From contig OZ038378.1 in NCBI GenBank assembly GCA_964036045.1, forward strand, positions 37,883,228 to 37,947,227: 64,000 bases of DNA, in the 5' to 3' direction. A program made the position numbers and the translations under genes. Positions 10,576 to 23,180 of this stretch are shown piece by piece. How positions within the stretch are numbered: position 1 is the first letter of the stretch; each line of letters begins with the position of its first letter. The stretch comes from Eutreptiella sp. 'Long Island Sound 2002' (Eukaryota; Euglenozoa; Euglenophyceae; Eutreptiales; Eutreptiaceae). Under the pieces are notes generated by a model. That model saw only the letters and a list, made by a program, of their open reading frames with translations. It ran no database searches and was not told the DNA's origin.

Positions 10576-12227
10576 TTGAATGTTGGCACCGAGCTGGTGT
10601 GGGAAGGAACATCGTCTGGGAGACTTCAACAACAAATGAGGTACACACTCCAAAGTGGATGAGAGTGGCTCAAAAGGGGCTCAAAACGACGTGTGTTCAC
10701 CTCTTTGGGCAACATAACTAGATCAAGATCATTTTTGGAAAACCATGGTTTTGACCCGTTTTGGAGCCAATTCTGGTACCAAATTGGCCCATTTGCAAGG
10801 CCTTTTCAGCCCTTGGCGGGGCCAAAATTGCTCAACGTGGGCTCGAAAGGGGCTCGTTTCACTTGTTTGTTCACCCCAAATGGTCGAAAAGTATCTTTGG
10901 AAAAGCACATTTTTGATCCCATTTTGGACCCAAAGTAGCCCAGTGTCCTAGTGCGTCAAAAAAAGATGGGATCGGGTTGAAGCGAAAGCCACTTGCCAGG
11001 ACACACAAAAAAGGGTGGCCATGAGTGAAGTGGCGGGGCTGGGGGGAACAAAAAAAGTCACAAAACCAACTATTCAGCAAACACGGGCGGTATTGCGGTA
11101 AAGCGATTGCCGCTTGCTCACACAAATAGAGGTAGCCAAAAAGGGGGAGGAGGGGGGGCATAACAAAAGGTATCATTATGAACTGAACAACAAACATTGA
11201 TGGGATGGCGGTGAAGGGAAAGCAACTTGCCAACAGAAAAACAAATAGTCCACAGGGGGGAGGGGCATGAAAAATAGTACCATTACAAGCTACACAACAA
11301 ACATTGATGGGATCGCGGTGAAGCGAAAGCCACTTGCCAACACGAAAAGAGGTAGCCGAAGGGGGGGGTGGGGGGCACAAGCAATAGCATCATTACAAAC
11401 GATTCAGCAAACAGTGATGGGATCGTGGTGAAGCGAAAGCCACTTGCCAACACAAAAAGGGATATCCAGAAAGGGGGGGCGGGGGCATACAACATAGTAT
11501 CATTACGAACTTTTAAGCTAGCACCAATTGGATGGCGGTGAGGCAAAAGCCACTTGCCAACACAAAGAGAGGTAGCCAAAAATATGAAGCACCAAACAGT
11601 ACCATTACAAACTAGTCAACCAACAGTTGTAGGATCGAGAATGCTTTTTGGGACCTTACATGGGCTAATATGCGTCACATACATGGTTTTGACCTGTTTT
11701 TGAGTCATCTATGGTCCTAAATTTGCCCATTTTAAAGGCCCTTTCGTCCTTGAGAAATTGCTCAACATGGGCTCAAAATGGACACATTCCACTTGTCTCT
11801 TCACCCCAAATAGTCTAAAGGTATCTTTGGAAACACACATTCTGCATCCATTTTTTGACTGATTTTTGGGTCCCAAAACATCCCATTTTCAAAGCATTGT
11901 ATAATGTCTGAGGGGCCAAAATGACTTGCAATGGGTGTAAAATGGGCTCATTTCAGTTGCTTGGACACCCCAAATGGTCTATGGTCACTTTTTGCAAAAA
12001 CACACATTTGACCCAATTTGGATCCACTTTTTGTCCCAAAACATCCCATTTTCAAGGCATTTTGGGGTTTTAGGAGGGCCAAAACGGGCCACCACGACGT
12101 CCAAACGCGCCAAAAACCATTGTTGTGGCATTCCACGTGGTCGTTGATCATCTTTGAAAAAGGTCGGTTTCTTTTTTACACCTGGTGGACCTTATTGACC
12201 CATTTTGGCACCCACCTCTTTGGGTTG

Positions 12228-14355
12228 CCTATGGGTGTGAATGACGACCACACAAAGTATGAGCTAGAAGCTCGACGGTAGCCGCCACGAACGGGCGGTG
12301 CAACTGCCGGACCTCCATTTCCACAACCTGCAATTTGGGGTCCACATCATCCTTTTTTTGCCCAAAACCGCCCTAGAAGCCGTTAAAAATGGCGAAATGA
12401 ACGGAAGCAGTGGCTACTCTACAGGTGCAGCTCGACTTCTCCGTGCCGAAGGGCCCTTTAAGGCCCTCTAACTCCAGAATATGCCCGCGAAACGCCCCCG
12501 AAATACCCCCAAAAGCCCCATAGATTGTGCACATTGGCCGCTGATAGCCCCAAACCAAAAACAGACGGCACCTTGGGCTATGTGGCTCAAAAGGCGATTT
12601 CGAGCGCACCTAATCCACCGGCAACCACCCACTTTGGGTGGTTTCCACCCCTCAAAGTTGCACTAAACGACACCGAGAACCCGTACCCGCTCGGCCGCAA
12701 CAAGCTGCAGGAGGTACCTCAAAGAGGTGGATCCCTAAATGGGTCAACAAGGTCCACCGGGTGCAAAAACAAAATGGCTGTTTTCAAAAATGATGTTGGA
12801 GTACATGGAATGCCAAAACAAGTGTTTTTGGCTCGTTTGGATCTTGTGGTGGCCCGTTTTGGCCCTCCTAGACTCCCACAATGCCTTGAAAATGGGCTGT
12901 TTTCGGACAAAAAATTGTTCAAAATTGGGTCCAAAATGCATTTTTCCAACAATCGTAGATCACTTGGGGTGAAATGAGCCCTTTTTGAGCCCATTACAAG
13001 CCATTTTGGCGTCTCCAATGTCCCAACATGCCTTGAAAATGGGATGTTGTGCAACGAGAAATGGGTCCAAAATGGATCAAAATGTGGTTTTCCGAAGATT
13101 TTTTTTGGACTATCTGGGTGCACAAACAAGTGGAATGAGCCCTTTTTGAGCCCAATGCAAGCCCTTTTGGCCCCTCAGAAGTCACAAACTGCCTTGAAAA
13201 TGGGTCGTTTTGCCACCAAAATGGGTCAAAAATTGGTCAAAAATATGTTGTTCCAAGAATGATCCCAGACCATTTGGGGTGCCTGAACAAGTGAAATGAG
13301 CCCTTTTTGAGCCCATTGCAAGCCATTTTGGCCGCTCCGGAGTCACAAAATACCTTGAAAATGGGCTATTTTGGCACAAAAAATCATTCAAAAAACGGAT
13401 CAAAAATGCGTTTTACAAAAGATTCTTTTCCACTATTTGGGACGCCCAAACAAGTGGGATGAGCCCATTTTGAGCCCATGTTGAGCTTTTTTGGCCCTTC
13501 TCAAGTGCCGATAGGGCCTTGAATATGGGCGAATTTGCACCCACAAATGGCTGAGAAATAGGTTAGAAACATGGTTTCGGAAAAATGATCCCACTCTAGT
13601 TGTGGTGCCCAAAGGGATGAGTATAGCTCATTTTGAGCCATGTTAAGTCGCTGTCATCCACTTTGTAGTGTGTACCTCATTTTTCGTTCAAGTCTCCTGG
13701 ACGATGCTCCTTCTCCCACCAACTCGATCCCAATATTCAATCGTGGTTGGTTTGGGGCTTTTGTCGGCCAATGTGCACAAGCTGTGGGGCTTTTGGGCGC
13801 CTTTTGGGGGCGGTTCGCGGACATATTGTGGTGTTAGAGGGCCCTAGCGGGCTACCTCCTGCACCTTGCCGCGGTCCACCGGGTACGGGGGTCTAGGCGT
13901 CGGTTAGGGCAATTTTAAGGGGTGGAAACCACCAAAAGTCGGTTGGTTGCGGGTGGATTAGGTGCGCTCCAAATCGCGTTTGGAGCCACATAGCCCAAGA
14001 TATGGTCTGTTTTTGGTTTGGGGCAGTTAGCGGCCAATGTGCACAAATGCTGGTGCTTTTGGGGGCCTTATGGGGTTGGTTCGCGGACATATTGTGGAGT
14101 TAGAGCGCCCTAGATGGCCCTTCGGCACGGGGAAGTCTAGCTGCATGTGTAGAATAGCCACTATTTCCCTTATTTTGGTCGTTTTTAGCAACTTCTAGGG
14201 CAGCTTTGGTAAAAAAAAAAGGCAGGTTTTGGCGCAAATTGCAGATTTGGAAATGGCTCTCCGGTGCTTGCAACGGCCGCCCTGGGCTGCGACTGTTGAG
14301 TTTGTGGCTCCTATTTTGTGTGGTTGTCCCTCACACCCATACGTAGCATCCACCA
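12228..14355. repeat. Long inverted repeat, array 1, unit 2 (arms 12228-12720 / 13851-14355)
   Basis: Same geometry as the first pair, with an identical spacer orientation. The left arm encodes on the minus strand (12373-12609), and the right arm on the plus strand over the equivalent interval, a recognisably similar peptide. The right-arm frame is broken near 14130 by an extra G relative to the first unit. Confidence 0.8.
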
Positions 14356-14476
14356 AACTTTTGGCCGAATTCGAGGCACCACGACGGAGCTGTGATTTTT
14401 CCCCATATCGCGCATGCTTGCTGTTTGTTGCTTGCCTGCCAAACTTGTTGGGTCCACCCTAGACACTAAAGAGGGT

Positions 14477-17400
14477 TATAAAACCAAGACAGGTTCCACC
14501 AGCTCGGTGAACCTCACCGTAACCCTAACCAAGATTGAATGTTGGCACCGAGCTGGTGCGGGAAGGAACATCGTCTGGGAGACTTCAACAACAAATGAGG
14601 TACACACTCCAAAGTGGATGAGAGTGGCTCAAAAGGGGCTCAAAACGACGTGTGTTCATCTCTTTGGGCAACATAACTAGATCAAGATCATTTTTGGAAA
14701 ACCATGGTTTCGACCCGTTTTGGAGCCAATTCCGGTACCAAATTGGCCCATTTGCAAGGCCTTTTCAGCCCTTGGCGGGGCCAAAATTGCTCAGTGTGGG
14801 CGCTAAAGGGGCTCATTTCACTTGTTTGTTCACTCCAAATGGTCCAAAAGTATCTTTGGAAAAGCACACTTTTGATCCCATTTTTGACCCAAAGTAGCCC
14901 AGTGTCCTAGTGCGTCAAAAAAAAGTTAGGATCGCCACTTGCCAGGACACACAAAAAAGGGTGGCCATGAGTGAAGTGGCGGGGCTGGGGGGAACAAAAA
15001 AAGTCATAAAACCAACTATTTAGCAAACACGGGCGGTATCGCGGTAAAGCGATTGCCGCTTGCTCACACAAATAGAGGTAGCCAAAAAGGGGGAGGAGGG
15101 GGGGGGGGCATAACAAAAGGTATCATTATGAACTAAACAACAAACATTGATGGGACGGCGGTGAAGGGAAAGCTACTTGCCAACAGAAAAACAGATAGTC
15201 CACAGGGGGGAGGGGCATGAAAAATAGTACCATTACAAGCTACACAACAAACATGTGAACATTGATGGGATCGCGGTGAAGCGAAAGCCACTCGCCAACA
15301 CGAAAAGAGGTAGCCGAAGGGGGGAGGGGGGGCACAAGCAATAGCATCATTACAAACGATTCAGCAAACAGTGATGGGATCGTGGTGAAGCGAAAGCCAC
15401 TTGCCAACACAAAAAAGGATATTGAGAAAGGGGGGCGGGGGCATAAAACATAGTATCATTACAAACTTTTAAGCTAGCACCAATTGGATCGCGGTGAGGC
15501 AAAAGCCACTTGCCAACACAAAGAGAGGTAGCCAAAAATATGAAGCACCAAACAGTACCATTACAAACTAGTCAACCAACAGTGGTAGGATCGAGAATGC
15601 TTTTTGGGACCTTACATGGGCTAATATGCGTCACATACATGGTTTTGACCTGTTTTTGAGTCATCTATGGTCCTAAATTTGCCCATTTTAAAGGCCCTTT
15701 CGTCCTTGAGAAATTGCTCAACATGGGCTCAAAATGGACACATTCCACTTGTCTCTTCACCCCAAATAGTCTAAAGGTATCTTTGGAAACACACATCCTG
15801 CATCCATTTTTTGACTGATTTTTGGGTCTCAAAACATCCCATTTTCAAAGCATTGTATAATGTCTGAGGGGCCAAAATGACTTGCAATGGGTGTAAAATG
15901 GGCTCATTTCAGTTGTTTGGACACCCCAAATGGTCTATGGTCACTTTTTGCAAAAACACACATTTGACCCATTTTTGATCCACCTTTTGTCCCAAAACAT
16001 CCCATTTTCAAGGCGTTTTGGGGTTTTAGGAGGGCCAAAACGGGCCACCACGACGTCCAAACGCGCCAAAAACCATTGTTGTGGCATTCCACGTGGTCGT
16101 TGATCATTTTTGAAAAAGGTCGGTTTCTTTTTTGCACTTGGTGGACCTTATTGACCCATTTTGGCACCCACCTCTTTGGGCTGCCTATGGGTGTGAAGGA
16201 CGACCACACAAAGTATGAGCTAGACGCTCGACGGTAGCCGCCACGAACGGGCGTTGCAACTGCCGGACCTCCATTTCCAAAACTGCAATTTGGGGTCCAC
16301 ATCATCCTTTTTTTGCCCAAAACCGCCCTAGAAGCCGTTAAAAATGGCGAAATGAACGGAAACAGTGGCTACTCTACACGTGCAGCTGGACTTCCCCGTG
16401 CCGAAGGGCCCTTTAAGGCCCTCCAACTCCAGAATATGCCCGCGAACCGCCCCCAAAATGCCCCCAAAAGCCCCACAAATTGTGCACATTGGCCGCCGAC
16501 AGCCCCAAACCAAAAACAGACAGCATTTTGGGCTATGTGGCTCAAAAGGCGATTTGAGCGCACCTAATCCACCCGCAACCACCCACTTTGGGTGGTTTTC
16601 ACCCCTCAAAGTCGCACTAAACGACACCGAGAATGAGTACCCGGTGGACTGCAGCAAGCTGCAGGAGGTGCCTCAAGGAAGTGGATGCCTAAATGGGTCA
16701 ACAAGGTCCACCGGGTGCAAAAACAAAATGGCTCTTTTCAAAAATGATCTTGGAGTACATGGAATGCCAAAACAAGTGTTTTTGGCGCGTTTGGATCTTG
16801 TGGTGGCCCGTTTTGGCCCTCCTAGACTCCCACAATGCCTTGAAAATGGGCTGTTTTCGGACAAAAAATTGTTCAAAATTGGGTCCAAAATGCATTTTTC
16901 CAACAATCGTAGATCACTTGGGGTGAAATGAGCCCTTTTTGAGCCCATTACAAGCCATTTTGGCGTCTCCAATGTCCCAACATGCCTTAAAAATGGGATG
17001 TGGTGCAACCAGAAATGGGTCCAAAATGGATCAAAATGTGGTTTTCCGAAGATTTTTTTTGGACTATCTGGGTGCACAAACAAGTGGAATGAGCCCTTTT
17101 TGAGCCCAATGCAAGCCCTTTTGGCCCCTCAGAAGTCACAAACTGCCTTGAAAATGGGTCGTTTTGCCACCAAAATGGGTCAAAAATTGGTCAAAAATAT
17201 TTTGTTCCACGAATGATCCTAGACCATTTGGGGTGCCTGAACAAGTGAAATGAGCCCTTTTTGAGCCCATTGCAAGCCATTTTGGCCACTCCGGAGTCAC
17301 AAAATACCTTGAAAATGGGCTATTTTGGCACGAAAAATCATTCAAAAAAACGGATCAAAAATGCGTTTTTCAAAAGATTCTTTTCCACTATTGGGGGTGC

Positions 17401-18427
17401 CCAAACAAGTGGGATGAGCCCATTTTGAGCCCATGTTGAGCTTTTTTGGCCCTTCTCAAGTGCCGACAGGGCCTTGAATATGGGCGAATTTGCACCCACA
17501 AATGGCTCAAAAATAGGTTAGAAACATGGTTTCGGAAAATGATCCCACTCTAGTTGTGGTGCCCAAAGGGATGAGTATAGCTCATTTTGAGCCATGTTGA
17601 GCCGCTCTCATCCACTTTGTAGTGTGTACCTCATTTGTCGTTCAAGTCTCCTGGACGATGCTCCTTCTCCCACCAGCTCTATCCCAATATTCAATCCTGG
17701 TTGGATTGGGGCTTTTGTCGGCCAATGTGCACAAGCTATGGGGCTTTTGGGCGCCTTTTGGGGGCCGTGCGCGGACATATTGTGGTGTTAGAGGGCCCTA
17801 GCGGGCTACCTCCTCCTGCCGTAGTCCACCGGGTACGGGGGTCTAGGCGTCGGTTAGGGCAATTTCAAGGGGTGGAAACCACCAAAAGTGGGTTGGTTGC
17901 GGGGGGATTAGGTGCGCTCCAAATCGCGTTTGGAGCCACATAGCCCAAGATATGGTCTGTTTTTGGTTTGGGGCAGTCAGCGGCCAATGTGCACAAATGC
18001 TGGTGCTTTTGGGGGCCTTCTGGGGTTGGTTCGCGGACATATTGTGGAGTTAGAGCACCCTAGATGGCCCTTCGGCACGGGGAAGTCTAGCTGCATGTGT
18101 AGGGTAGCCACTATACCCCTTATTTTGGCCGTTTTTAGCAGCCTCTAGGGCAGCTTTGGTAAAAAAAAAAAGGCCGGTTTTGGCGCAAATTGCAGATTTC
18201 GAAATGGCTCTACGGTGCTTGCAACGGCTGCCTTGGGCTGCGACTGTTGAGTTTGTGGCTCATATTTTGTGTGGTTGTCCCTCACACCCATACGTAGCAT
18301 CCACCAAAATTTTGGCCGAATTCGAAGCACCACGATGGAGCTTTAATTTTTCCCCATTTCGCGCATGCTTGCTGTTTGTTGCTTGCCTGCCAAACTTGTT
18401 GGGTCCACCCTAGACACTAAAAAGGGT
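14477..18427 (+). repeat. Higher-order satellite unit, array 1, third
   Basis: Contents: cassette, A monomers, G-rich block (about 14920-15575; one deletion at about 14930 removes part of the first ~115-bp monomer), A monomers (to about 16130), left arm (16181-16675), B monomers (to about 17590), right arm (17803-18305). It is very similar to the next unit, so recent exchange or amplification is likely. Confidence 0.8.
16181..18305. repeat. Long inverted repeat, array 1, unit 3 (arms 16181-16675 / 17803-18305)
   Basis: The arms pair as in the earlier units. In the left arm a codon is lost near 16553 relative to unit 2 (GATTTGAGCG against GATTTCGAGCG), which breaks the antisense 78-codon frame. 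The right arm keeps that frame at 17912-18148. Confidence 0.8.
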
Positions 18428-21400
18428 TATAAAACCAAGACAGGTTCCACCAGCTTGGTGAACCTCACCATAACCCTAACCAAGATTGAATGTTGGCACC
18501 GAGCTGGTGCGGGAAGGAACATCGTTTGGGAGACTTCAACAACAAATGAGGTACACACTCCAAAGTGGATGAGAGTGGCTCAAAAGGGGCTCAAAACGAC
18601 GTGTGTTCATCTGTTTGGGCAACATAACTAGATCAAGATCATTTTTGGAAAACCATGGTTTTGACCCGTTTTGGAGCCAATTCTGGTACCAAATTGGCCC
18701 ATTTGCAAGGCCTTTTCAGCCCTTGGCGGGGCCAGAATTGCTCAACGTGGGCTAGAAAGGGGCTCATTTCACTTGTTTGTTCACCCCAAATGGTCCAAAA
18801 ATATCTTTGGAAAAGCACATTTTTGATCCCATTTTTGACCCAAAGTAGCCTAGTGTCCTAGTGCGTCAAAAAAAGATGGGATCGGGTTGAAGCGAAAGCC
18901 ACTTGCCAGGACACACAAAAAAGGGTGGCCACGAGTGAAGTGGCGGGGGTGGGGGGAACAAAAAAAGTCACAAAACCAACTATTTAGCAAACACGGGCGG
19001 TATTGCGGTAAAGCGATTGCCGCTTGCTCACACAAATAGAGGTAGCCAAAAAGGGGGAGGAGGGGGGGGGGGGGGCATAACAAAAGGTATCATTATGAGC
19101 TAAACAACAAACATTGATGGGATGGCGGTGAAGGGAAAGCAACTTGCCAACAGAAAAAGAGATAGTCCACAGGGGGGAGGGGCATGAAAAATAGTACCAT
19201 TACAAGCTACACGACAAACATTGATGGGATCGCGGTGAAGCAAAAGCCACTCGCCAACACGAAAAGAGGTAGCCGAAGGGGGGAGGGGCGGCACAAGCAA
19301 TAGCATCATTACGAACGATTCAGCAAACAGTGATGGGATCGTGGTGAGGCGAAAGCCACTTGCCAACACAAAAAAGGATATTGAGAAAGGGGGGCGGGGG
19401 GATAAAACATAGTATCATTACAAACTTTTAAGCTAGCACCAATTGGATCGCGGTGAGGCAAAAGCCACTTGCCAACACAAAGAGAGGTAGCCAAAAATAT
19501 GAAGCACCAAACAGTACCATTACAAACTAGTCAACCAACAGTGGTAGGATCGAGAATGCTTTTTGGGACCTTACATGGGCTAATATGCGTCACATACATG
19601 GTTTTGACCTGCTTTTGAGTCATCTATGGTCCTAAATTTGCCCATTTTAAAGGCCCTTTCGTCCTTGAGAAATTGCTCAACATGGGCTCGAAATGGACAC
19701 ATTCCACTTGTCTCTTCACCCCAAATAGTCTAACGGTATCTTTGGAAACACACATTCTGCATCCATTTTTTGACTGATTTTTGGGTCTCAAAACATCCCG
19801 TTTTCAAAGCATTGTATAGTGTGTGAGGGGCCAAAATGACTTGCCAAGGGCTCCAAATGGGCTCATTTCAGTTGTCTAGACACCCCGAATGGTTTATGGC
19901 CACTTTTTGCAAAAACACACATTTGACCCATTTTTGATCCACCTTTTGTCCCAAAACATCCCATTTTCAAGGCGTTTTGGGGTTTTAGGAGGGCCAAAAC
20001 GGGCCACCACGACGTCCAAACGCGCCAAAAACCATTGTTGTGGCATTCCACGTGGTCGTTGATCATTTTTGAAAAAGGTCGGTTTCTTTTTTGCACTTGG
20101 TGGACCTTATTGACCCATTTTGGCACCCACCTCTTTGGGCTGCCTATGGGTGTGAAGGACGACCACACAAAGTATGAGCTAGACGCTCGACGGTAGCCGC
20201 CACGAACTGGCGTTGCAACTGCCGGACCTCCATTTCCAAAACTGCAATTTGGGGTCCACATCATCCTTTTTTTGCCCAAAACCGCCCTAGAAGCCGTTAA
20301 AAATGGCGAAATGAACGGAAACAGTGGCTACTCTACACGTGCAGCTGGACTTCCCCGTGCCGAAGGGCCCTTTAAGGCCCTCCAACTCCAGAATATGCCC
20401 GCGAACCGCCCCCAAAATGCCCCCAAAAGCCCCACAAATTGTGCACATTGGCCGCCGACAGCCCCAAACCAAAAACAGACGGCATTTTGGGCTATGTGGC
20501 TCAAAAGGCGATTTGAGCGCACCTAATCCACCCGCAACCACCCACTTTGGGTGGTTTTCACCCCTCAAAGTCGCACTAAACGACACCGAGAACGAGTACC
20601 CGGTGGACTGCAGCAAGCTGCAGGAGGTGCCTCAAGGAAGTGGATGCCTAAATGGGTCAACAAGGTCCACCGGGTGCAAAAACAAAATGGCTCTTTTCAA
20701 AAATGATCTTGGAGTACATGGAATGCCAAAACAAGTGTTTTTGGCGCGTTTGGATCTTGTGGTGGCCCGTTTTGGCCTTCCTAGACTCCCACAATGCCTT
20801 GAAAATGGGCTGTTTTCGGACAAAAAATTGTTCAAAATTGGGTCAAAAATGCATTTTTCCCAGAATGGTAGATCAGTTGGGGTGAAATGAGCCCTTTTTG
20901 AGCCCATTACAAGCCATTTTTGCGTCTCCAATGTCCCAACATGCCTTGAAAATGGGATGTTGTGCAACGAGGAACGGGTCCAAAATGGATCAAAATGTGG
21001 GTTTCCGAAGATTTTTTTTGGACTATCTGGGTGCACAAACAAGTGGAATGAGCCCTTTTTGAGCCCAATGCAAGCCCTTTTAGCCCCTCAGAAGTCACAA
21101 ACTGCCTTGAAAATGGGTCGTTTTGCCACCAAAATGGGTCAAAGATTGGTCAACAATTATGTTGTTCCAAGAATGATCCTAGACCATTTGGGGTGCCTGA
21201 ACAAGTGAAATGAGCCCTTTTTGAGCCCATTGCAAGCCATTTTGGCCACTCCGGAGTCACAAAATACCTTGAAAATGGGCTATTTTGGCACGAAAAATCA
21301 GTCAAAAACGGATCAAAAATGCGTTTTTCAAAAGATACTTTTCCACTATTGGGGTTGCCCAAACAAGTGGGATGAGCCCATTTTGAGCCCATGTGGAGTT

Positions 21401-22390
21401 GTTTTGGCCCTTCTCAAGTGCCGACAGGGCCTTGAATATGGGCGAATTTGCACCCACAAATGGCTGAAAAATAGGTTAAAAACATGGTTTCGGAAAAATG
21501 ATCCCACTCTAGTTGTGGTGCCCAAAGGGATGAGTATAGCTCATTTTGAGCCCATGTTGAGCCGCTGTCATCCACTTTGCAGTGTGTACCTCATTTGTTG
21601 TTCAAGTCTCCTGGACGATGCTCCTTCCCCCACCAGCTCGATCCCAATATTCAATCCTGGTTGGATTGGGGCTTTTGTTCGCCAATGTGCACAAGCTGTG
21701 GGCCTTTTGGGCGCCTTTTGGGGGCGGTGCGCACATATTGTGGTGTTAGAGGGCCCTAGCGGGCTACCTCCTGCACGTTGCCGCAGTCCAACGGGTACGG
21801 GGTTCTAGGCGTCGGTTAGAGCAATTTTAAGGGGTGGAAACCACCAAAAGTCGGTAGGTTGCGGGTGGATTAGGTGTGCTCCAAATCGCGTTTGGAGCCA
21901 CATAGCCCAAGATATGGTCTGTTTTTGGTTTGGGGCAGTCGGCGGCCAATGTGTCCTAATGCTGGTGCTTTTGGGGGCCTTTTGGGGCTGGTTCGCCGAC
22001 ATATTGTGGAGTTAGAGCACCCTAGATGGCCCTTCGGCACGGGGAAGTCCAGTTGCACGTGTAGGATAGCCACTATACCCCTTATTTTGGCCGTTTTTAG
22101 CAACTTCTAGGGCAGCCTTGGTAAAAAGAAAAAAGGCCGCGTTCGGCCCAAATTGCAGATTTGGAAATGGATCTCCGGTGCTTGCAACGGCCGTCCTGGG
22201 CTGCGACTGTTGAGTTTGTGGCTCATATTTCCTGTGGTTGTGCCTCACACCCATACGCAGCATCGACCAAAATTTTGGCCGAATTCGAAGCACCACGACG
22301 GGGCTGTGATTTTTCCCCATTTCGCGCATGCTTGCTGCTTGTTGCTTGCCTGCCAAACTTGTTGGGTCCACCCTAGACACTAAGGAGGGT
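18428..22390 (+). repeat. Higher-order satellite unit, array 1, fourth
   Basis: Contents: cassette, A monomers, G-rich block (about 18880-19535, including a 14-G run at about 19060), A monomers, left arm (20141-20635), B monomers (to about 21550), right arm (21763-22265). It is followed 62 bp after the next TATAAAA (22391) by the 5' end of LINE copy 2. Confidence 0.8.
20141..22265. repeat. Long inverted repeat, array 1, unit 4 (arms 20141-20635 / 21763-22265)
   Basis: The right arm keeps the 78-codon open frame (21874-22110, plus strand). The left arm has the same one-base loss as unit 3, which supports a direct copying relationship between units 3 and 4. Confidence 0.8.
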
Positions 22391-22455
22391 TATAAAACCA
22401 AAACCGGCTCCTCCGGCTCGGTGAACCTCACCATAACCCTAACCAAGATTGAACG

Positions 22456-23180
22456 CCGTACGCCCCCCAACCGTGGGAGGAGAGTGCCCAGCGGTGGCTG
22501 CATGTGGGGGACCTCGTGCCCACACACGCAGTGGGCCAGGCAGACATGGGGAAGCTGGTGGTATTGGAGGGAGCGGAGTATTGGGCCTGTGTGCGGTTGG
22601 AAAAAGCTGGCGTGGAATGGATTGTAGTCACCGCGAGCAGGCTCATGCGGCAGCAGTTCAAGGGCCGTGCCTGCTGCGGGGTCCTCAGGGACCGTCTCCG
22701 GTTCTCGGGTCCCGTGTGCCGCGCAGGTAGGTGCACACCCGAAGACATCCCACAGGCGGTGGTTGTGTTTGTGGAGGTGCCGAAAAAACCGCGCGTCTTG
22801 GGGCAAGACGTCCGGCCCGTAGCCCCGAGCAACTTGTGGTAGGCTAAGCAGGCAGCTACCATGTGTAGGGTTTTGCAGGAGCAACCTCACGGCCCTTCCC
22901 TAGGCGCCGGCGGCGCAGTCGTCCAGCAACCGGCCGGCGGCCTGCCTGGCAATGCTGCACGGTGGGCCACGGGCGTGGTGCTAGGTCACCATGGCGCTGG
23001 AGCCGCACTCCTCTGCACTGCGCCTGTATGATCGTGGAGACACCACCGAGCTCACGGTCCGCCCTGCCGAGTTGGAAGCCCGGCATCGCAGTGTCATGAG
23101 CAGCGACGGGGGCATGGGGCTGTACCTTCAGGGAACCGTGGTGGGCTCGGCGGCGGTCCGGTTCCGCAGGCAGTACTGAG
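22456..23180 (+). pseudogene. LINE copy 2 ORF1/gag-like N-terminal region
   Basis: The frame is open at the insertion junction and runs from 22456 to TAG at 22840-22842. It encodes an alpha/beta-looking segment (KLVVLEGAEYWA, VVVFVEVPKK) of unknown fold. Coding resumes around 22900 and in another frame at 22991-23179 (ALRLYDRGDTTELTV). No RNA-binding domain is recognisable. By position it is the remains of an ORF1-type nucleic-acid-binding protein; the true start lies upstream of the truncation and is missing. Confidence 0.5.

Larger units (their letters stand above)
10518..14476 (+). repeat. Higher-order satellite unit, array 1, second
   Basis: Bounded here by successive TATAAAA anchors. 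Contents in order: TATA/hairpin/telobox-like cassette (10518-10570); A-orientation monomers (10690-10940); G-rich ~115-bp block (10960-11620); A monomers (11630-12180); left arm (12228-12720); B monomers (12730-13600); partial right-arm copy (about 13745-13850); right arm (13851-14355). Confidence 0.8.
6518..22453 (+). repeat. Satellite array 1: four ~3.96-kb higher-order units
   Basis: Tandem higher-order repeats are measured by the recurring TATAAAA anchor at 10518, 14477, 18428 and 22391 (spacings 3959, 3951 and 3963). The building blocks are ~162-bp monomers containing the words CAAGGCATTTTGG or their reverse, ~500-bp inverted arms and ~115-bp G-rich monomers. The units around 15.9-22 kb look the most alike. 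The array begins right after LINE copy 1 and is cut by LINE copy 2 at 22454, 62 bp after a TATA anchor. Confidence 0.9.

Noticed and set aside
10871-11380. Minus-strand frames with repeated CVGKWLSLHRDPIN-like peptides in the G-rich blocks
   Set aside because: They are translations of the ~115-bp monomer; monomer length is not a constant multiple of three and the frames break in most units.
22454-22454. Target-site duplication for LINE copy 2
   Set aside because: Bases at the 5' junction (CAAGATTGAA) do not reappear after the (CT)n tract; the flank is diverged satellite.
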